Under the pieces are notes generated by a model. The model did no database searches and was not told where the DNA came from. It worked only from the letters and a program-made list of their open reading frames with translations. A DNA stretch of 64,000 bases from Acanthochromis polyacanthus. Lineage: Eukaryota; Chordata; Actinopteri; Pomacentridae. Position numbers and translations under genes: made by a program. Below are positions 32,736 to 46,600 of the stretch, one piece after another. Location of the stretch: the NCBI RefSeq assembly GCF_021347895.1, contig NC_067134.1, positions 26,622,347 through 26,686,346 on the forward strand, read 5' to 3'. Each line of letters starts with the position of its first letter. Position 1 is the first letter of the stretch.

Positions 32736-33275
32736 TGTTTAGAAAACTGTAACTGTAACTAATTCCTACTTTTAAAAGAACATTTTAATAGTTTGAAGAT
32801 ATTTTAAAGTCATTTTGGACCCATTTCAACTCAGTTTTTTTTTTTACCCTTCTCAGCCATCCCAGACAGGAAACTTATTTTGGACAGATTTTGAACAGTT
32901 AAGGAGAGTTTTTTGAGCGAGTTCTGGACTAATTTGAGTACTTTCAAGTCATTTTGCACACATTTCAGGTCATTATTTACAAATGCTGACAACATTTAGA
33001 GAACATTCTGGACGCGTTTTGATTGATTTTAGTCATTTTTGGAAACCTTCGAAGCTTTTCTCGATGTTTAACTCATTTTGAACAGACAGTGAACACTAAA
33101 AGAGAACTATTTGAGCAAGTTCGGGATAACTTTCTAATAATTTCAGTCAAATGTGGAGATTTGTTAAAGATTTCTGTATCAATGTGAGATAGCGCCACGG
33201 GCGTCACTGTAACCATGACAACAAGAGAACACTACATCAGCTGATTGTGATCCTGCTACAAATCCACCTCTGAGG

Positions 33276-34500
33276 ACTTATCAGGACTTATCTGTCGGAA
33301 ATGATCCAAGGAAGAACTGATTAAACTGTGGGGGTGTTTCTGAGTCCCATCAATTCCCGACGCCCGCTACATATTTAGGTGACGTGATTCAGTATCTGTA
33401 CATAGCGCACACATACATAACACACGCCTGTGCTCAGTGCAAGGTCATTTTTTTCTTAAAGATTTCATCCTTCAGATAATCTACTTTCATTTAATGTTGC
33501 AAAACAATAAGAAAATGTAACTTCTTGGGAGGCGAATACTTACAGGCGCTGTGTATTTAATGGATTTAAGTACTGAGGAAACTGTACTGTAATCCGAGAT
33601 ATCTCGCTGAGACAACTTATTAAAAATTCCTGCCAGAAAATGCAGCAGAGATTTACAGTGGATCTGAACTGTGCAGGCTGCATTTGCATGCACACGGGCC
33701 CACGGTGGACAGCCTCTTAAGCCTCATGAGGTTTGATTATTAAATGGAAGACTGGGGTTTTGGGTGTGTTTCAAGGTTGTCCTGGTTAGCGTAATATAAT
33801 AGAAGGCTGGAATATGCGTGGACCAGCCGGTGGAGGTGAACCTAATTTATGGCCCGAGTCTCTCTTCTATCTAACAGAACAGCATGAGGGAAGGAAGGAA
33901 TAAAACAAGGCTGGTAACATTTTACTTAAAGTGGACTCTGAGGCATAATAGGGATATCATAACCATTACTAGCATTTATTGCTCGACATAAATCTGATAC
34001 CTGCTGAACGAGTAAAACTTCACACACGCCGGACTCTTTTCATGAATTACGCTGATGAGATAAACGTCCCTTATATCCCGTATAGATTTTCCTCCTTCTT
34101 TACTAATTGTGAAGAAGGACAGGAACAGGAACAGAAAAGAACAGTAGAAATACAATCTAGATGCCGGATTTCAATCAGCTGCCACAACGGAGACGAAAAC
34201 CGTCCCGGTATTGGAGGAAATAGCCCATTAGACCAGCTGACGAGAAACACTAATATGACTAATGAAGCATTTTTAGGCAAAGCAGGAAAAAGAGAGAAGC
34301 CCATCATCATCAGCGTGGTAATGTTCTTGTCCAAATTACAGCTCATTTTCAAAATATAAACTCGTCTTTCTATCAAAAGTGACGGAGCATGGTTCATACA
34401 GATCGATAAAAATCACCATGGCGATAAGTCGAATTATAAAACTGACAAAAGAGAAAGAAAATAAGAGTCTTGGTTGCATGTGGGAGAGTGAGGATGCTTT
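33276..34500 (-). other. CFAP47 3' flank, including likely 3' UTR
   Basis: Lies just downstream of the CFAP47 stop codon. The nearest AATAAA on the minus strand is at 33975-33980, about 520 nt past the stop, a plausible but unproven polyadenylation signal. No repeats were recognised from 33720 to 34500. Confidence 0.35.
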
Positions 34501-34686
34501 TTATCTGCGGACTTTGAGAGGAGACGAGTTAGCCAGGGAGGGAAGTCGAAGGTTCCGGACCACGAAGTTCCGTTCTTTGGGTGGACGGAGCACAGGAGAG
34601 CTGCCATTGGTGGACGTGTTGCAGAGAGGCGGGGAATCATCGGGGGTTTTCCCTCTCACCTCGTAAGTCCACCGCATGTCCGCTGT
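34501..34686 (-). CDS. cfap47: CFAP47 last exon with stop codon
   Basis: Phase 0 in. Acceptor TGTTTTTATTCCAG. Encodes [20 protein letters not shown], a Ser/Asn-rich linker and a basic tail ending SSPLKVRR, then TAA at 34503-34501. The WTYE.RG.TP motif closes the final domain; the tail after it is probably unstructured. Confidence 0.92.
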   Translation of the reverse strand, partial: TADMRWTYEVRGKTPDDSPPLCNTSTNGSSPVLRPPKERNFVVRNLRLPSLANSSPLKVRR

Positions 34687-37600
34687 CTGGAATAAAAACA
34701 GCAAGAAGTCAGTCGTAAAGAAAAAGTTAATGTGTACACTATCATTCAAAAGTTTGGGGTCACCCAGATGGTTTCATGTTTTCCAGTAAAACTCACACTT
34801 TTATCCATGTGCTAACATAACTGCACAAGGGTTTTCTAATCATCAATGAGCCTTTCAACAGCATTAGCTAACACAATGTAGCATTAGAACACAGGAGTGA
34901 TGGTTGCTGGAAATGTTCCTCTGTACCCCTATGGAGATATTCCATTAAACATTTACAGCTAGAACAGTCATTTACCACATTAACAATGTCTAGACTGGAT
35001 TTATCATCAATTTAATGTTATCTTCATTGAAAGAAAGTGCTTTTTTTGACCCCAAACTCTTGAACAGTCATGTATGATTTTCACAACACGTCCAAATGTT
35101 TTGGGAATTTAGGAACTGTAGAGCAAATTGTATTATACCTTATTAGTGAAAACGTTATTGCCCTTCCTGACCTCTAATTTCTCTGAGGGTGGTTTCTGTC
35201 AGCGCCCAGAAATGTAGGGAACAGAGAGGACTGAAGAAAAAGCCTCTGTTTTCACATTGACTGATTTCACCCCGATGTAGCTGTTCCATTAAAAACCAGC
35301 CATTTCCAGCTAAAATAACTGGATTTCTGATTCATTTAAAGTTATATTTGTTGTAAAAAACTGCTATTCTTTCAAAAATAAGGACATTTCTAAGTGACCC
35401 CAAACCTTTGAACAGTTGTGTAAATCACTGAAATTCATTTTGTTCAAAAAAAGTTTGTAGTCTTCTTGAAAACACAGTACAGTACGGTGCATGCAAAGAA
35501 CAATACAGGAGGACTGTACAGGTGATAATACTGAGAAGAGACTGGGATTTACTGTATTACTAAATCATTAGGTAGTGATTAGTTTATCAGCATATGTGGA
35601 AAGGAGCTACTCCGTCAGTAGTTCTTAATTAACTGCCAACCAGATGTTGAGCATCACAAACTAGAAATGACTCATTACTCAATCATGAATTCTTTTTGTG
35701 TATTACAAGTGTTGAATTATACTCAATAGTTTTCAAGTTGAGCTTACTGATTTACTGAGGACAGAGAGACTTTTATCCTACGCATATGTAATTCTAAAGC
35801 CTCATTTCCCTTATCGCTGAATGCATATGCTCATGTTCTTAGCTACATTAAAAGTATGCGTTCATATTTTCACTTTTTGTTTATTATCTCTGGAGCAGTT
35901 TCAGATAAATGTCATGTCTGCTGCCATTTTAATCAGATGTCCAGTGGGAATTTAGATCAGTAGTGATGCTAGATATTTGACAATTTCGTTTAAATGTTTA
36001 GGAGATGAACCGACTCATGCAGCGGATCCTCACAGCAACACATCCTGCACACCTCCTACTGACACTGCAGCGTCGGTACGAAAGCATCACTTTCTCCCTT
36101 AGAAAATACAATTAACTTCTCTATTCCAAAGTGATTCGAAATTGATCGTCGTTTGGCCAAGTGCTTCTGGCGACGTTCACTGTTTATTAATTGGTGTGTT
36201 TGCCTGGACGAATTCACTCACTCTCTGTTGTTTGTTATGTAATTGTTGTCTTATTGTTTGCTTGTAGCAGCAGTTAATACACATTTCTGCGAATAACTAT
36301 CATTGGTTCTCCTGTGTATTTAAAATAGATTTGCTAACTGTCCTGAATATTCAGTCCGAAGTATTCCTGATAAACATCTCTTATATGTCCTGATTTAAAC
36401 AGATCTGGGTGGTGCCCTGATTGCAAACCAGAACAAAATTTTAAACATAAAGTGTAGTTTACATAATACAAGTGCTATTTTACTTAATAGCACACAGAGA
36501 TAGACAGATATCATGAGGTAATGAGGTTACTTGCAGATACACAAAAACAGTAATTCATAATTAAGCAATGAGTAATCAATAAGTTGTTTGTGGTTTGTGC
36601 AACTCAGCAACTGGCTCAGAGTTAATTGGGAACTACTCAGACAGGAAGTGGTCCTTAAAGAGGAAACAAAGACCTTTAGTTACCATAAACCAGAAAACAG
36701 GCACCACAAATACAGAGAAAAATGAATGAGAAATAAACAAACCTGGATGAGCAGTCTTGCTGTGTGCCTCTTGCAGCTGGTGGTGGGCGTGAAGGACACG
36801 GTAAAGAGTAATCCAGTGGAATCGACAGGAGGTAGAATCCCTGAGACTGGAGTCACTGTGAACTCACTGCTGCTGCCTGGAAGGAACTCTGCTGTGAACG
36901 ACTTGGGCCTCCTGGAAGCAACATTTCAAATTTAGTATTTGCAGAAAGAATACATAAAACATGAGTGGATGAACAAACGTATGGATATTTGGGAATATTT
37001 CTACTGCAGCAACTTTTCCAAGGGTTCAACAAGAGTTTCAACCAAAAACCACGGTACTAGTACGACTAAGTTATAGAGTCAGAATGATCCCTGTTCTACT
37101 CATTTTATCTTCCAGTGGTGCCCTACTAAGCTACAATAACCAGTGCTGAATGTTGCTGTGGTGCTTGCTTGTGTGAATCTTTAGGATTCCTCAGATATAG
37201 TGGAAATACAAGCAGCTCCCGAGTTTAGATCCTTTGGTTCCAACGTCAACAGAGAACAAACATTGGGTGCCTCTCGTATGAACATTGGGGTGAAGGATGG
37301 ACTATTCCTGTAATGTTCTTTTGTGTGATGTCAAAAACATACAATGTCGGTCTCTAAGAGAAAACAGCAACAGAGGCAGTGAGTGAACGAGAGAAGAAAT
37401 GGGAAGAAATAACCGTGAAACGCCTGGAGACACATGTTCTAAAATTTCAACCTTACTTTCACTCTGAATATCTCTTCTGCATCCGTTCATTCAAACACTG
37501 CATGGTAGTGAATACAAAGACAGCCGGATGACTCTGGGTTTCCTCTTCTCTGTGTGTAAAAATGATGTTTAATCTATGATCAAACTGATTACTCTCATTG

Positions 37601-40600
37601 TCACTGTACTGCAGAAGTAGACGCACTATCAAGAAATCAAAACATGCACTTTTAACTCTGAGTTTAGACACCAACACGGGTTTTCTAGTGCTCCACCTCG
37701 TGTTGTAACGAATTGTAGTTTGTGCTGATTCATTAGAAAACCTGGACAGACACACCTGGAAGTGCTGGTCAGACGGAAGCCCACGGCTGAAGTCTTGCCC
37801 AGCTCGGTGGTTTCGGTGAGGATTACATCATCCACCTGAGGGTTTGTTGCAGTGAGAGTGATGGGGAACTCCCAGAGCTGGCCAGAGACAGACTGCACCG
37901 CCAGGACCCCCGAGCTCCTGAACACACACACATTAGACACACAAAAGGCTTAATTTGTTTCTTTAATCTGGCTCTGACTGAATAACTGAGAGCCAGCACT
38001 GCGCCAAAACACAGTTATACAATGATGTGGATGATATGACCCGTTTAACTGGATTTTTAAAGATCTCTGCTGGTTTAAATACATGTTTTCCCCTCCTTAA
38101 CATAGCCATAGATGAATAAAATAAGCAGTCAGCGTCATGACTGAACATTTCCACGTTGAAACTGAACTGTGCCGATGAGTCTCTAAAACATGACTTCCAG
38201 GGTTTCATGCTTTCAAGGTTTTTTTTTTTTTTTGAATATCCTGTCAGCTTTCAATGCAATTCTAAAGTAATACAATTCTGAATCAAGTAACATAAATCCA
38301 TTCAAAATGTTAAATAAATGATTGAATGAGCGGCCCTCCTCTTTACAGTAACCTACCTAATTCACCAATAGGTGCTAGAAGTCACAGTTAATTAAATGCA
38401 GTTCATCTCAAGTAACTGTAGTATAAAGACTCCTGTAACTGCAAGGTACACTCACAGGTCAATCCTGGCTATAATCAGACCTTGAAGACCAAAGTACACT
38501 CCAGGCAACTCTGTGAAAAATTTGTTAAATAGCATAAGTCTGAGGATACGCACAAGAACATTTCCAATGACTGACTATCCCTTGGACTTGAGCTAAATCC
38601 ATCATTAAGAAACGAAGGAAATGCAGCACATGTGTAAATCTGACTAGACAAGAAAGCGGCCATTGAGGGAGTCCAACAAGACACCTATTACTCCAGTGAA
38701 GGAGTTACAAGCTTTAGTGGCTGACATGGGAGAGACTGTTCATACAAAAACTAAGGCCCATGTTCCTACCCAAAGCTTTATGGTACAGAAATCATTTCAC
38801 ATCTTGACTTGTCTTAAAAGTTCAATCAAAGTTGTTGCAATCCATCCTCTTTGACCAAATGTTCGCATCAAAATGTGTTTTTTTTTTGGGGGGGGATAAT
38901 TTAATAAAGAACTAGGAACTACAGTGAAAGTCAGAGGACCGCTATGCTAATGCTAATCTTATTGCAGCAACACAGGAGAAGTGATAAGGGTTCATCCTCT
39001 AGCAATTAAATGGTTAGAGTTCTTTTGTAGAGTTGTTTGCATCTGGATTACCCGTGCATTGCCATCCCTATAGCTGCAGGTTTCAGTTTTTATCCAGTGA
39101 GCACAGCAGCTGATTTTACTGATTATCTCTATTCAGCTATAAGGAACTAATCAGGGAATTGCAGTGGGCTTTAACTGAACTAAAACTTGCATACATTTGA
39201 TTCTCCTGAGCACACATCTTTGATTTAGAGTCTGCGTTCCACTTGTCTGTTGTTGTTGTTTTTTTCTCCAAATCATTCTTCCAGTCTAATTTATCTTGAA
39301 AAGTGCCATTTGAGCATTCCGATTTATCCTGACAAACACGATTCACCAAACTGGTCTTTAATATTCTCGCTTTCCGCTCATGATATTCGGCCTCCTCGTC
39401 TCGCTACTCCTGGCAGAGAAATAGCATATAGATAATGGAAGAGCCTATTAGCGGCACCACACCCCCCGTCATTTCCTCATGGAGAAGTCATTAGCTCTCG
39501 GTGGTATTGATTCTACCGTGGCATGCCTCATTAATGGACTCTATGGATGAAGACAGGAGCTGATAAATGAATGCACTTTTCACTCAGCGGGATGTCGCAT
39601 GCAATGTACAGTAAGAACGACAGTAGAGAATAGGTAAGTAATGGCATCACCCTGCAAGTTGGAGTAAATTGAGAGAGGTGACTCCAATAATCATCTCAAA
39701 CAAAACAGATGGATCTAATAACATCAGGTAAAGAAATTCTGTGGAATTTCTGAACTCTTTTGAGCCATTTACCTCTCATAAATGATGCAAATCGCAGTGG
39801 ATTCTCACGATTCTATTGATTTGCAGACGGCGATACTCTGTCAAGATTTGCAGCAATGCACCAGCAAAGACAAGCAGCAAAACTACAGAAGCGTTACGAG
39901 GATGAATATACGCTCGGCGTGCTTGTTAGACCTCGAGGATTGGCGATCGAATTTCATTGGGCTTGTTTAAGCCTCGATGGCAACAAACTTCCAAAGTGAC
40001 ACCAAGTGCTGAGATCAAAGAAATGTTTAATTACCAACAGGGGTCAGAAAAATGTACACCTGTCTGCACTGCCGTTCAAAAGTTTGAGGTCTCCCAGACA
40101 ATTTCCCACTTTTATCCATGTGCTAACATAACTGCACAAGGGTTTTCTAACCATCAATGAGCCTGTCAACACCATTAGCTAACACAATGTAGCATTACAA
40201 CACAGGAGTGATGGTTGCTGGAAATGTTCCTCTGTACCCCTATGGAGATATTCCATTAAACATTTCCACCTAGAAAAGTCATTTACCACATTAACAATGT
40301 CTACACTGGATTTATCTTTCATTTAATGCTATCTATTGAAAAAAACAGTTAAGGTCATTTCTAAGTGACCCCAAACTTTTGAACGGCAGCGTAAATAAAT
40401 GCAAAAAATGAGAAGAAAATGGTACCGACCAACTAAGGATTGGTGATTTGTTTTTGTTGAGTAAAACTAATTTTTAAAAAAAACTAATACACATTTTCAT
40501 CAAACACAAACTCAATCAAGATAAGGTGCCACAAATTAACATTGCCAGAGGACAACAATAATTCCCCCACCACATATCTTGTAAATCACTGTTGACAAAA

Positions 40601-43600
40601 TTAACACAACACTTAGTTTAAGAGTCCATCGCTACAGCTAACGTAATTCGTGGGCACTGGAGAGACTGGTGGTGTCGCTGAGTCATGGGAACCATTTTTA
40701 TCTCAACCAAAACTGGAAGAGAGACAGAGAGTAAGAGAAACAAGAAAGAAAATAAAAGCTCAATGCACTGATTGTATTAATCGCTGACATGTTTCAGACA
40801 GATGCAGCCCTGGAGGTTTCTCTGATTGGATCGGTTGTTAGACTCTACCTCATTTGGGGATTTGTGTGGTGTGGGTGGAGTATTAATACCACACCAATAA
40901 CTGTAATTTTCTTTATTTTATACATATATATTGCTTGTTTGATCAAGTACATAGCAGGGGAAACGGTCTCTTTCTCCCTGGTAATTGTTGCACGCTTTGT
41001 TTTAATATTTGTATTTTATGCAACTTGATCAAAGTGACTATAAAAATAATTTCTCATTATTAGCGCCCCCACTCCCCTCATTCTTCTCACGGTGAAATTC
41101 TCTCCATTTTCTCATCAGTGTCAGGTCTACTGTAATTGGGTTCTGCTGCCTAACGGTTCACAAAGAATGACAAGACATTAGGATGTGGCTCATTTCATTC
41201 CTGTCATATCTTGTGTGTAAAATGTCGAAGCAGTCGAATGAAAGAATGAAAAGATTGCTGGTTGAAATATTGCTACTAGCCTACTGTCGCCTCACAGCTA
41301 GAAGATCCTCTCCGTTCGTGTCCTCGCCTTCCTGGGATCTTTCTGCGTGGAGTTTATGTGTTCCCCCAGTGCATACACCCCCTGTCAAAAGTTTTAGGAC
41401 ACTTTCTCATTCAAATGAAGTAGAACCTGTCCTACAACTTTTGACAGGGGGTGTATCTACCAAATGTGGTACACATATGCAGCACATCAGGCTGAACAAA
41501 AAAGTCAGTGACAGCCACATTCCAAACCCAACAGGAAGTGAGCTATTTTGCGTTGAATGTCAGATTTTGTCCATTTTTCATGTTTTTCTAGAGCGAACTC
41601 CTCCTAGGGGGAAACTCCAATTCACCTCAAATTGGGTCAGTACATACAGGAGGCCTTAATGATCCATAGTTATTAAAACCTTTTTCCAAAGTCAAAGGGC
41701 GTGTCCGTGGTGGCCTCTGGAATTTTGATCCTTCGCCATGAAATTTCAAATGCTGTGTAAATGCCCTGAACATGCTCCAATCTGCCTGAAACTTCACATG
41801 TATGATCAGAGTCCTGCCCTGATCACATCCATGTGATGAAATACACCCCCTGTCAAAAGTTGTAGGACAGGTTGTACTTTATTTGAATGAGACAGTGTCC
41901 TAAAACTTTTGACGGGGGGGTGTATGTGGCTTTTCTCCAGGTTCTCCAGATTCCTCCCACAGTCCAGAAACATGCTGGGGTTAACTGGTGACTCTAAATT
42001 GTCCGTAGGTGTGGGTTCAGCAGTGAACCCCAGCATCACAGTTTCACCCCCTAAATGCGATCCACTCACTTCAAGGCCCAAGTGGCGTCCTTGCTCTTCA
42101 TCCACAGCCACTGACTTCTCTTTTCAGCTACTCTAGAGAGGTCCTTGATGGTCTGGTGGTGCTTCTTCCCACCTTCTCCCATCTCCTGGAGAAACCTGAT
42201 TGTCGAGGTGGCTACAAATCCTCTGCAGCCTACTTCTACTGGTTGGACCCTCACCTTCCAGTATTGATGTTTTGCATCGGCAGCAAGCTCGATATAGCTC
42301 AGCTTCTTGCGCTCATAGGCCTCCTCTACTGAGCTCTCCCAGGACACTGTGAGCTCAATGACGTAAACATGACAAAGAGAAGCTGACCGTAGCACCAGGT
42401 CTGATTACAGGTTGGTGGATGCGATCTGAGGTGGGGAGCAGAGCTTTTGGTCCAGGTCTACCAGCATCCTTCAATCACAGGCCCCTCTCAACTGCCAAGG
42501 ATCTGGTCTTGAGGTGGAGAGACAGACTCGATCCTCACATTCCCAGACAAACGTTGCTTTTCATCGGGTCGACGTGGGTGGAAGGGCGTTAATGCTCATC
42601 TGCTGTGTTTCCAGCACTAGTGCCGGACATTTTAGCAAGGCTATAATAACCATTATACATTTTAGTTTCAAAATCACATGTGGCTTGAATAGACATACAT
42701 CAGCAGGTGTCTTAAATCTAAAAGCAAACCAAAATGTGTTTTCAGGTCACAGCAGAATGAATGTACCGTCTTTGGGGATCTGACCTATGAGCTAGCCTCC
42801 CCTTTACCTTTAAGAGAACGCAGCAGCATTTAGCAACAAACATTAAGACTCAGCACATGTGGACAGTAATAAATGGATGCAGAGGACACACCCACCTGAG
42901 AAAGAGAGAGGGAAGATGGGGGGAAGTGAAGGAGAGATGAGATAAATGAATGCAGTGTTTACTCACAACGTTCAGTGCAAGTGTGTTATTTGTACTTTAC
43001 ACAGCAGAGAGAGAAAGAGAGAGCAGCAAATAAAAAGGATTGTGTTTGGATGCTTCCCTTCCTGCTGTGTGGTTTGTGTGCGGTGTGTGGTTGTTGTTTT
43101 TCTGTCTTATTATTAGCATCCTATTGTTTTTTTCCCCTCACAGAGGAGGTGTGCATATTTGTTTCTCTGAGTGATTTAACTTCTGAGAAATCCGTGTGCC
43201 TCTCTGACTCTATGTTTGTGTGGGTTTAGCTCTCCCTCATAATAAGTATTTGCGCACATTTACATCTTTTTGTACGTCTCAGTGAGCGCAGATGTTTGTG
43301 TGTTTTGTTCCTTTCTTTTTCTCTGCACATTCTTCCTCTTTATTACCTGACTATCTGAGTGTGTATTTCCCTTCACCGTGCGCTCGGCTACATGTTTGAG
43401 TTAGCGTGTGGAACAGTAACCTGCATGTCCTGAGGGGAGCGTAGACCAGATTAAGGGTGAGCGTAACGACGCCCGTCTCAGGATCCCTCCTCGCTGCTTC
43501 AACAGAGATGGAGAGGCAGTCCTCCACCCCAGGGTGCTCCTCTTCACCGCGGGAACGCACCTCACACAGGAAGTCTTCTTTCATCATCCACGTAACTGTT

Positions 43601-46600
43601 CGAAAATAAGAAGCAGGAAGCTGTGAGCGAGCTGCAAAAAGAAGCAAAATGAGCTGCAGCACTTCAGAACTACGACCACTATTTCAAATATTTGATGCTA
43701 GTTGTTAAAATGCAGCACATAATTCTGCTGTTTATACGTTTGTCAGCTTGTTGTCCATCCACATACCACATACATGAGCGATATTCACTTTGCAATCTCC
43801 GTTCTAATACTGAATCGACATGAATTAGAAATGTCTTTATCGCTTTGACATGAACTGGTCTTTCTTGCTGTGAATTCTTTCCAGAAAGGTCAGTTTATAC
43901 TGACCATGATTGAATGATGAAAATCAATAAAAGGAGAAACTTTCAAACACTTTTTTATATGCACTGTGTGTGCTTCACAATTAATATGCTAATGGCATTC
44001 ATGGCTAACAAATGTTGCCAAAAGCAGACTTCATATTGATTATCCCAAAGTTTCCTGCACTTTGTCAGGAAGTAATTCTTAAACACTTTATGGACAAAGT
44101 TTTTTTTTTGAATAATTAATCCAGTTTAATGGGAGTGTGGTGTACAAAAGAAAAAATACACTACAGAGGAGCAATGAAACCGTGAATCAAAATATGATAA
44201 TCAAACTGAAGAACACCTTTTACCTCAACTTCCCTGTGAGTGCAGCATTGACTCGATGCAGTAGAGCAACATTAAACAGATCCCGGGCTTCTCATCATCA
44301 ATACACTCGCTCGGTGACAATCTAATAATACTAAATTATATCCAACTAATGTCATTATTTAGGGCTCTCTCTGATTCTGGAGTTAAAAACATTTCACAAC
44401 TCTTGTCAAAATGATACCCAAGAATGTTTCTGGGATCTAACAAAACCGGAAAAAAAATCACCTTCCTGTCCTCTTTGGTCTTGATTTCCTGGCAAACATC
44501 CCGTGAGCAGCACGTCCACCTTCTTTTGCAGCTGGCAGCCTGCTTCACACTCCACCACGGTGAGAGAGGAGTTCTCAGCGGGAACCTCCGTGGCTCTCCT
44601 ACAGAGGGGGTAAATCCAACAGATGGCCGAAAGATCCTGTTCTGACCTGAGATGTTTTAGACGGCAATATTTCGAATTCAGAATTAGGCATTGGGCTGGG
44701 GCAGGATTTGTCATGTGATGTATTACCATTCACAGAAGGGAAAATAATTGTGGCTTTTCTTCAAGGTAGCAGACCACTTTTTCTATTCTGCATTGGCCAT
44801 AAAGTGTGTTTCCAATGGAGATATCTGTATCATTTTTAAATTCAATAACCTAAAATACATACACTAGCATTTAAAAGTTTGGGGTCACTTAGAAATGTCT
44901 GCATTTTTGAAATGAAAAGCAGTCTTTTTTCAATCAAGATCACATTAAATGAATGATAAATCCAGTCCAGACATTGTAAATGTGGTAAATGACTATTCTA
45001 GGTGGAAATGTTTAATGGAATATCTCCATAGGGGTACAGAGGAACATTTCCAGCAACCATCACTCCTGTGTTCTAATGCTACATTGTGTTAGCTAATGCT
45101 GTTGAAAGGCTCATTGATGATTAGAAAACCTTTGTTCAGTTATGTTAGAACATGGATAAAAGTGTGAGTTTTTATGGAAAACATCAAATTGCTTGAGTGA
45201 CCCCAGACTTTTGAACAGCAGAGTAAATCAATTCTGGATTTTCCAATGTAGAGTGAGATGTAGATGTCATTTTAAAAAGAGTAATGCCACAAATGTGAAC
45301 GTATCTCCAGAGGATCTTACAACAAGCATGTTCACTGACAGCACTTTATAACAAGCACTGCATAGAAAGCACTTTACTCAGATAATAGCACTTTAAGGTA
45401 GGTTTAACCCTACTTTCTATGTTGTTTTTATACGTCTGTTACCTTGTATGTTTTTTATTTATGTTTGGGACAACAGATGGAAATCAGCCTTGTGCTAAAT
45501 CTGGCTTATTTGCAGCAATCTTGTGTGAACTATTATGAGACTGTACGTTCATTAATCTGCACTGTCCCGCCTGTAGTAACTTTATCGTGTCCTAATAATC
45601 TCTTATACACAAGTACACAATCAGACGGCTGTGGGATAATTCTAGGTGCTCTTTAATAGCCGATAGCTCTGCATAGGGTGTGTGTTGATGCGTGTGCACC
45701 TACTTGCCCAGCTGACAGCAGGCCTGTGGTAGCGTGACGACTGGAGGAGGAAGAGCACAGAGCTCCAGCTGATACCAGAACTCCCCCACCAGCTCGGACT
45801 GGAACACCACGCTGGCAGAAAACACAAACCAAACCAATGCAAATGCTGATTCATGCTGGAGATTCATAACTCGGATAAACACACTGCTGGGGGTGCATCT
45901 GCAGCACATTGTATTCCCAGCTATGAATGGGCTCAAAATGCTCTCAGTTTCAGGTAAAAATGATTTTTAGACGAGTCACAGGAGCCTTTAAAGCAGAGCT
46001 GACTTTGAACGTCAGACTGCTTTGTTACAGGAGGACCGGTCAGCTTGAGAGCAATGGGTCTCACCTGCCTGTGTTCTTTCCTACTTTTTCAGGAGAGAAC
46101 GTCGCTTTGTAGGTGAAAGTCTCCCTCGGGGGAACAGCGACACGGTCGGCCCCGCTCAGATCATCTCCTTCCAGGTTCACGTCCAGCATCAGCTGCTCTC
46201 CTCCTGAGTTACTGACAGGAATCTCTATGGCAACCGAGTTCTGGGAGGAAAACATTTCGGACGTGACGGCTCATTTTTTAAAATTTTTGTTTTGATGTTC
46301 TGGATGTCTACAATTCTACATTTTCATTGAGCTTTTCAACACTTGTATCCAAAGATCGTAGAGCAACGTACACCCCTGTCAAAAGTTTTAGGAGGCTTTC
46401 TTATTCAAATGAATAAGAAAGCGTCCTAAAACTTTTGACAGGCGGTGTATGTTGCTCTACGATCTAGTGAGGAGAAAACAACCTGGATAAGAGCCATAAA
46501 ACAAGTGTGATAACAGGACCGTGGTGCCTACAGGCAGAAATGAATGGGCAAGGTGGGATGAACCGTAGTTTTAAAGATTGGAAGCTTAAGACGTAGAACT

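Larger units (their letters stand above)
41290..42022 (+). mobile_element. SINE body interrupted by a MITE-flanked segment
   Basis: SINE sequence (gatctttctgcgtggagttt, ending at 'cagtgca', 41373) stops and resumes at 41925 ('tgtggcttttctcc ... actctaaattgtccgtaggt'). The 551-bp interruption, 41374-41924, starts and ends with the two hairpin MITEs described separately. The SINE head is degraded. Confidence 0.7.

Noticed and set aside
34071..34397. Additional CFAP47 3' exon from a 108-codon minus-strand frame
   Set aside because: The frame of the last exon ends in TAA at 34501 after a conserved terminal motif; no splice donor or domain links this frame to it.
41183..41659. 158-codon plus-strand open frame
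   Set aside because: It crosses a SINE fragment and a hairpin MITE; no family similarity.
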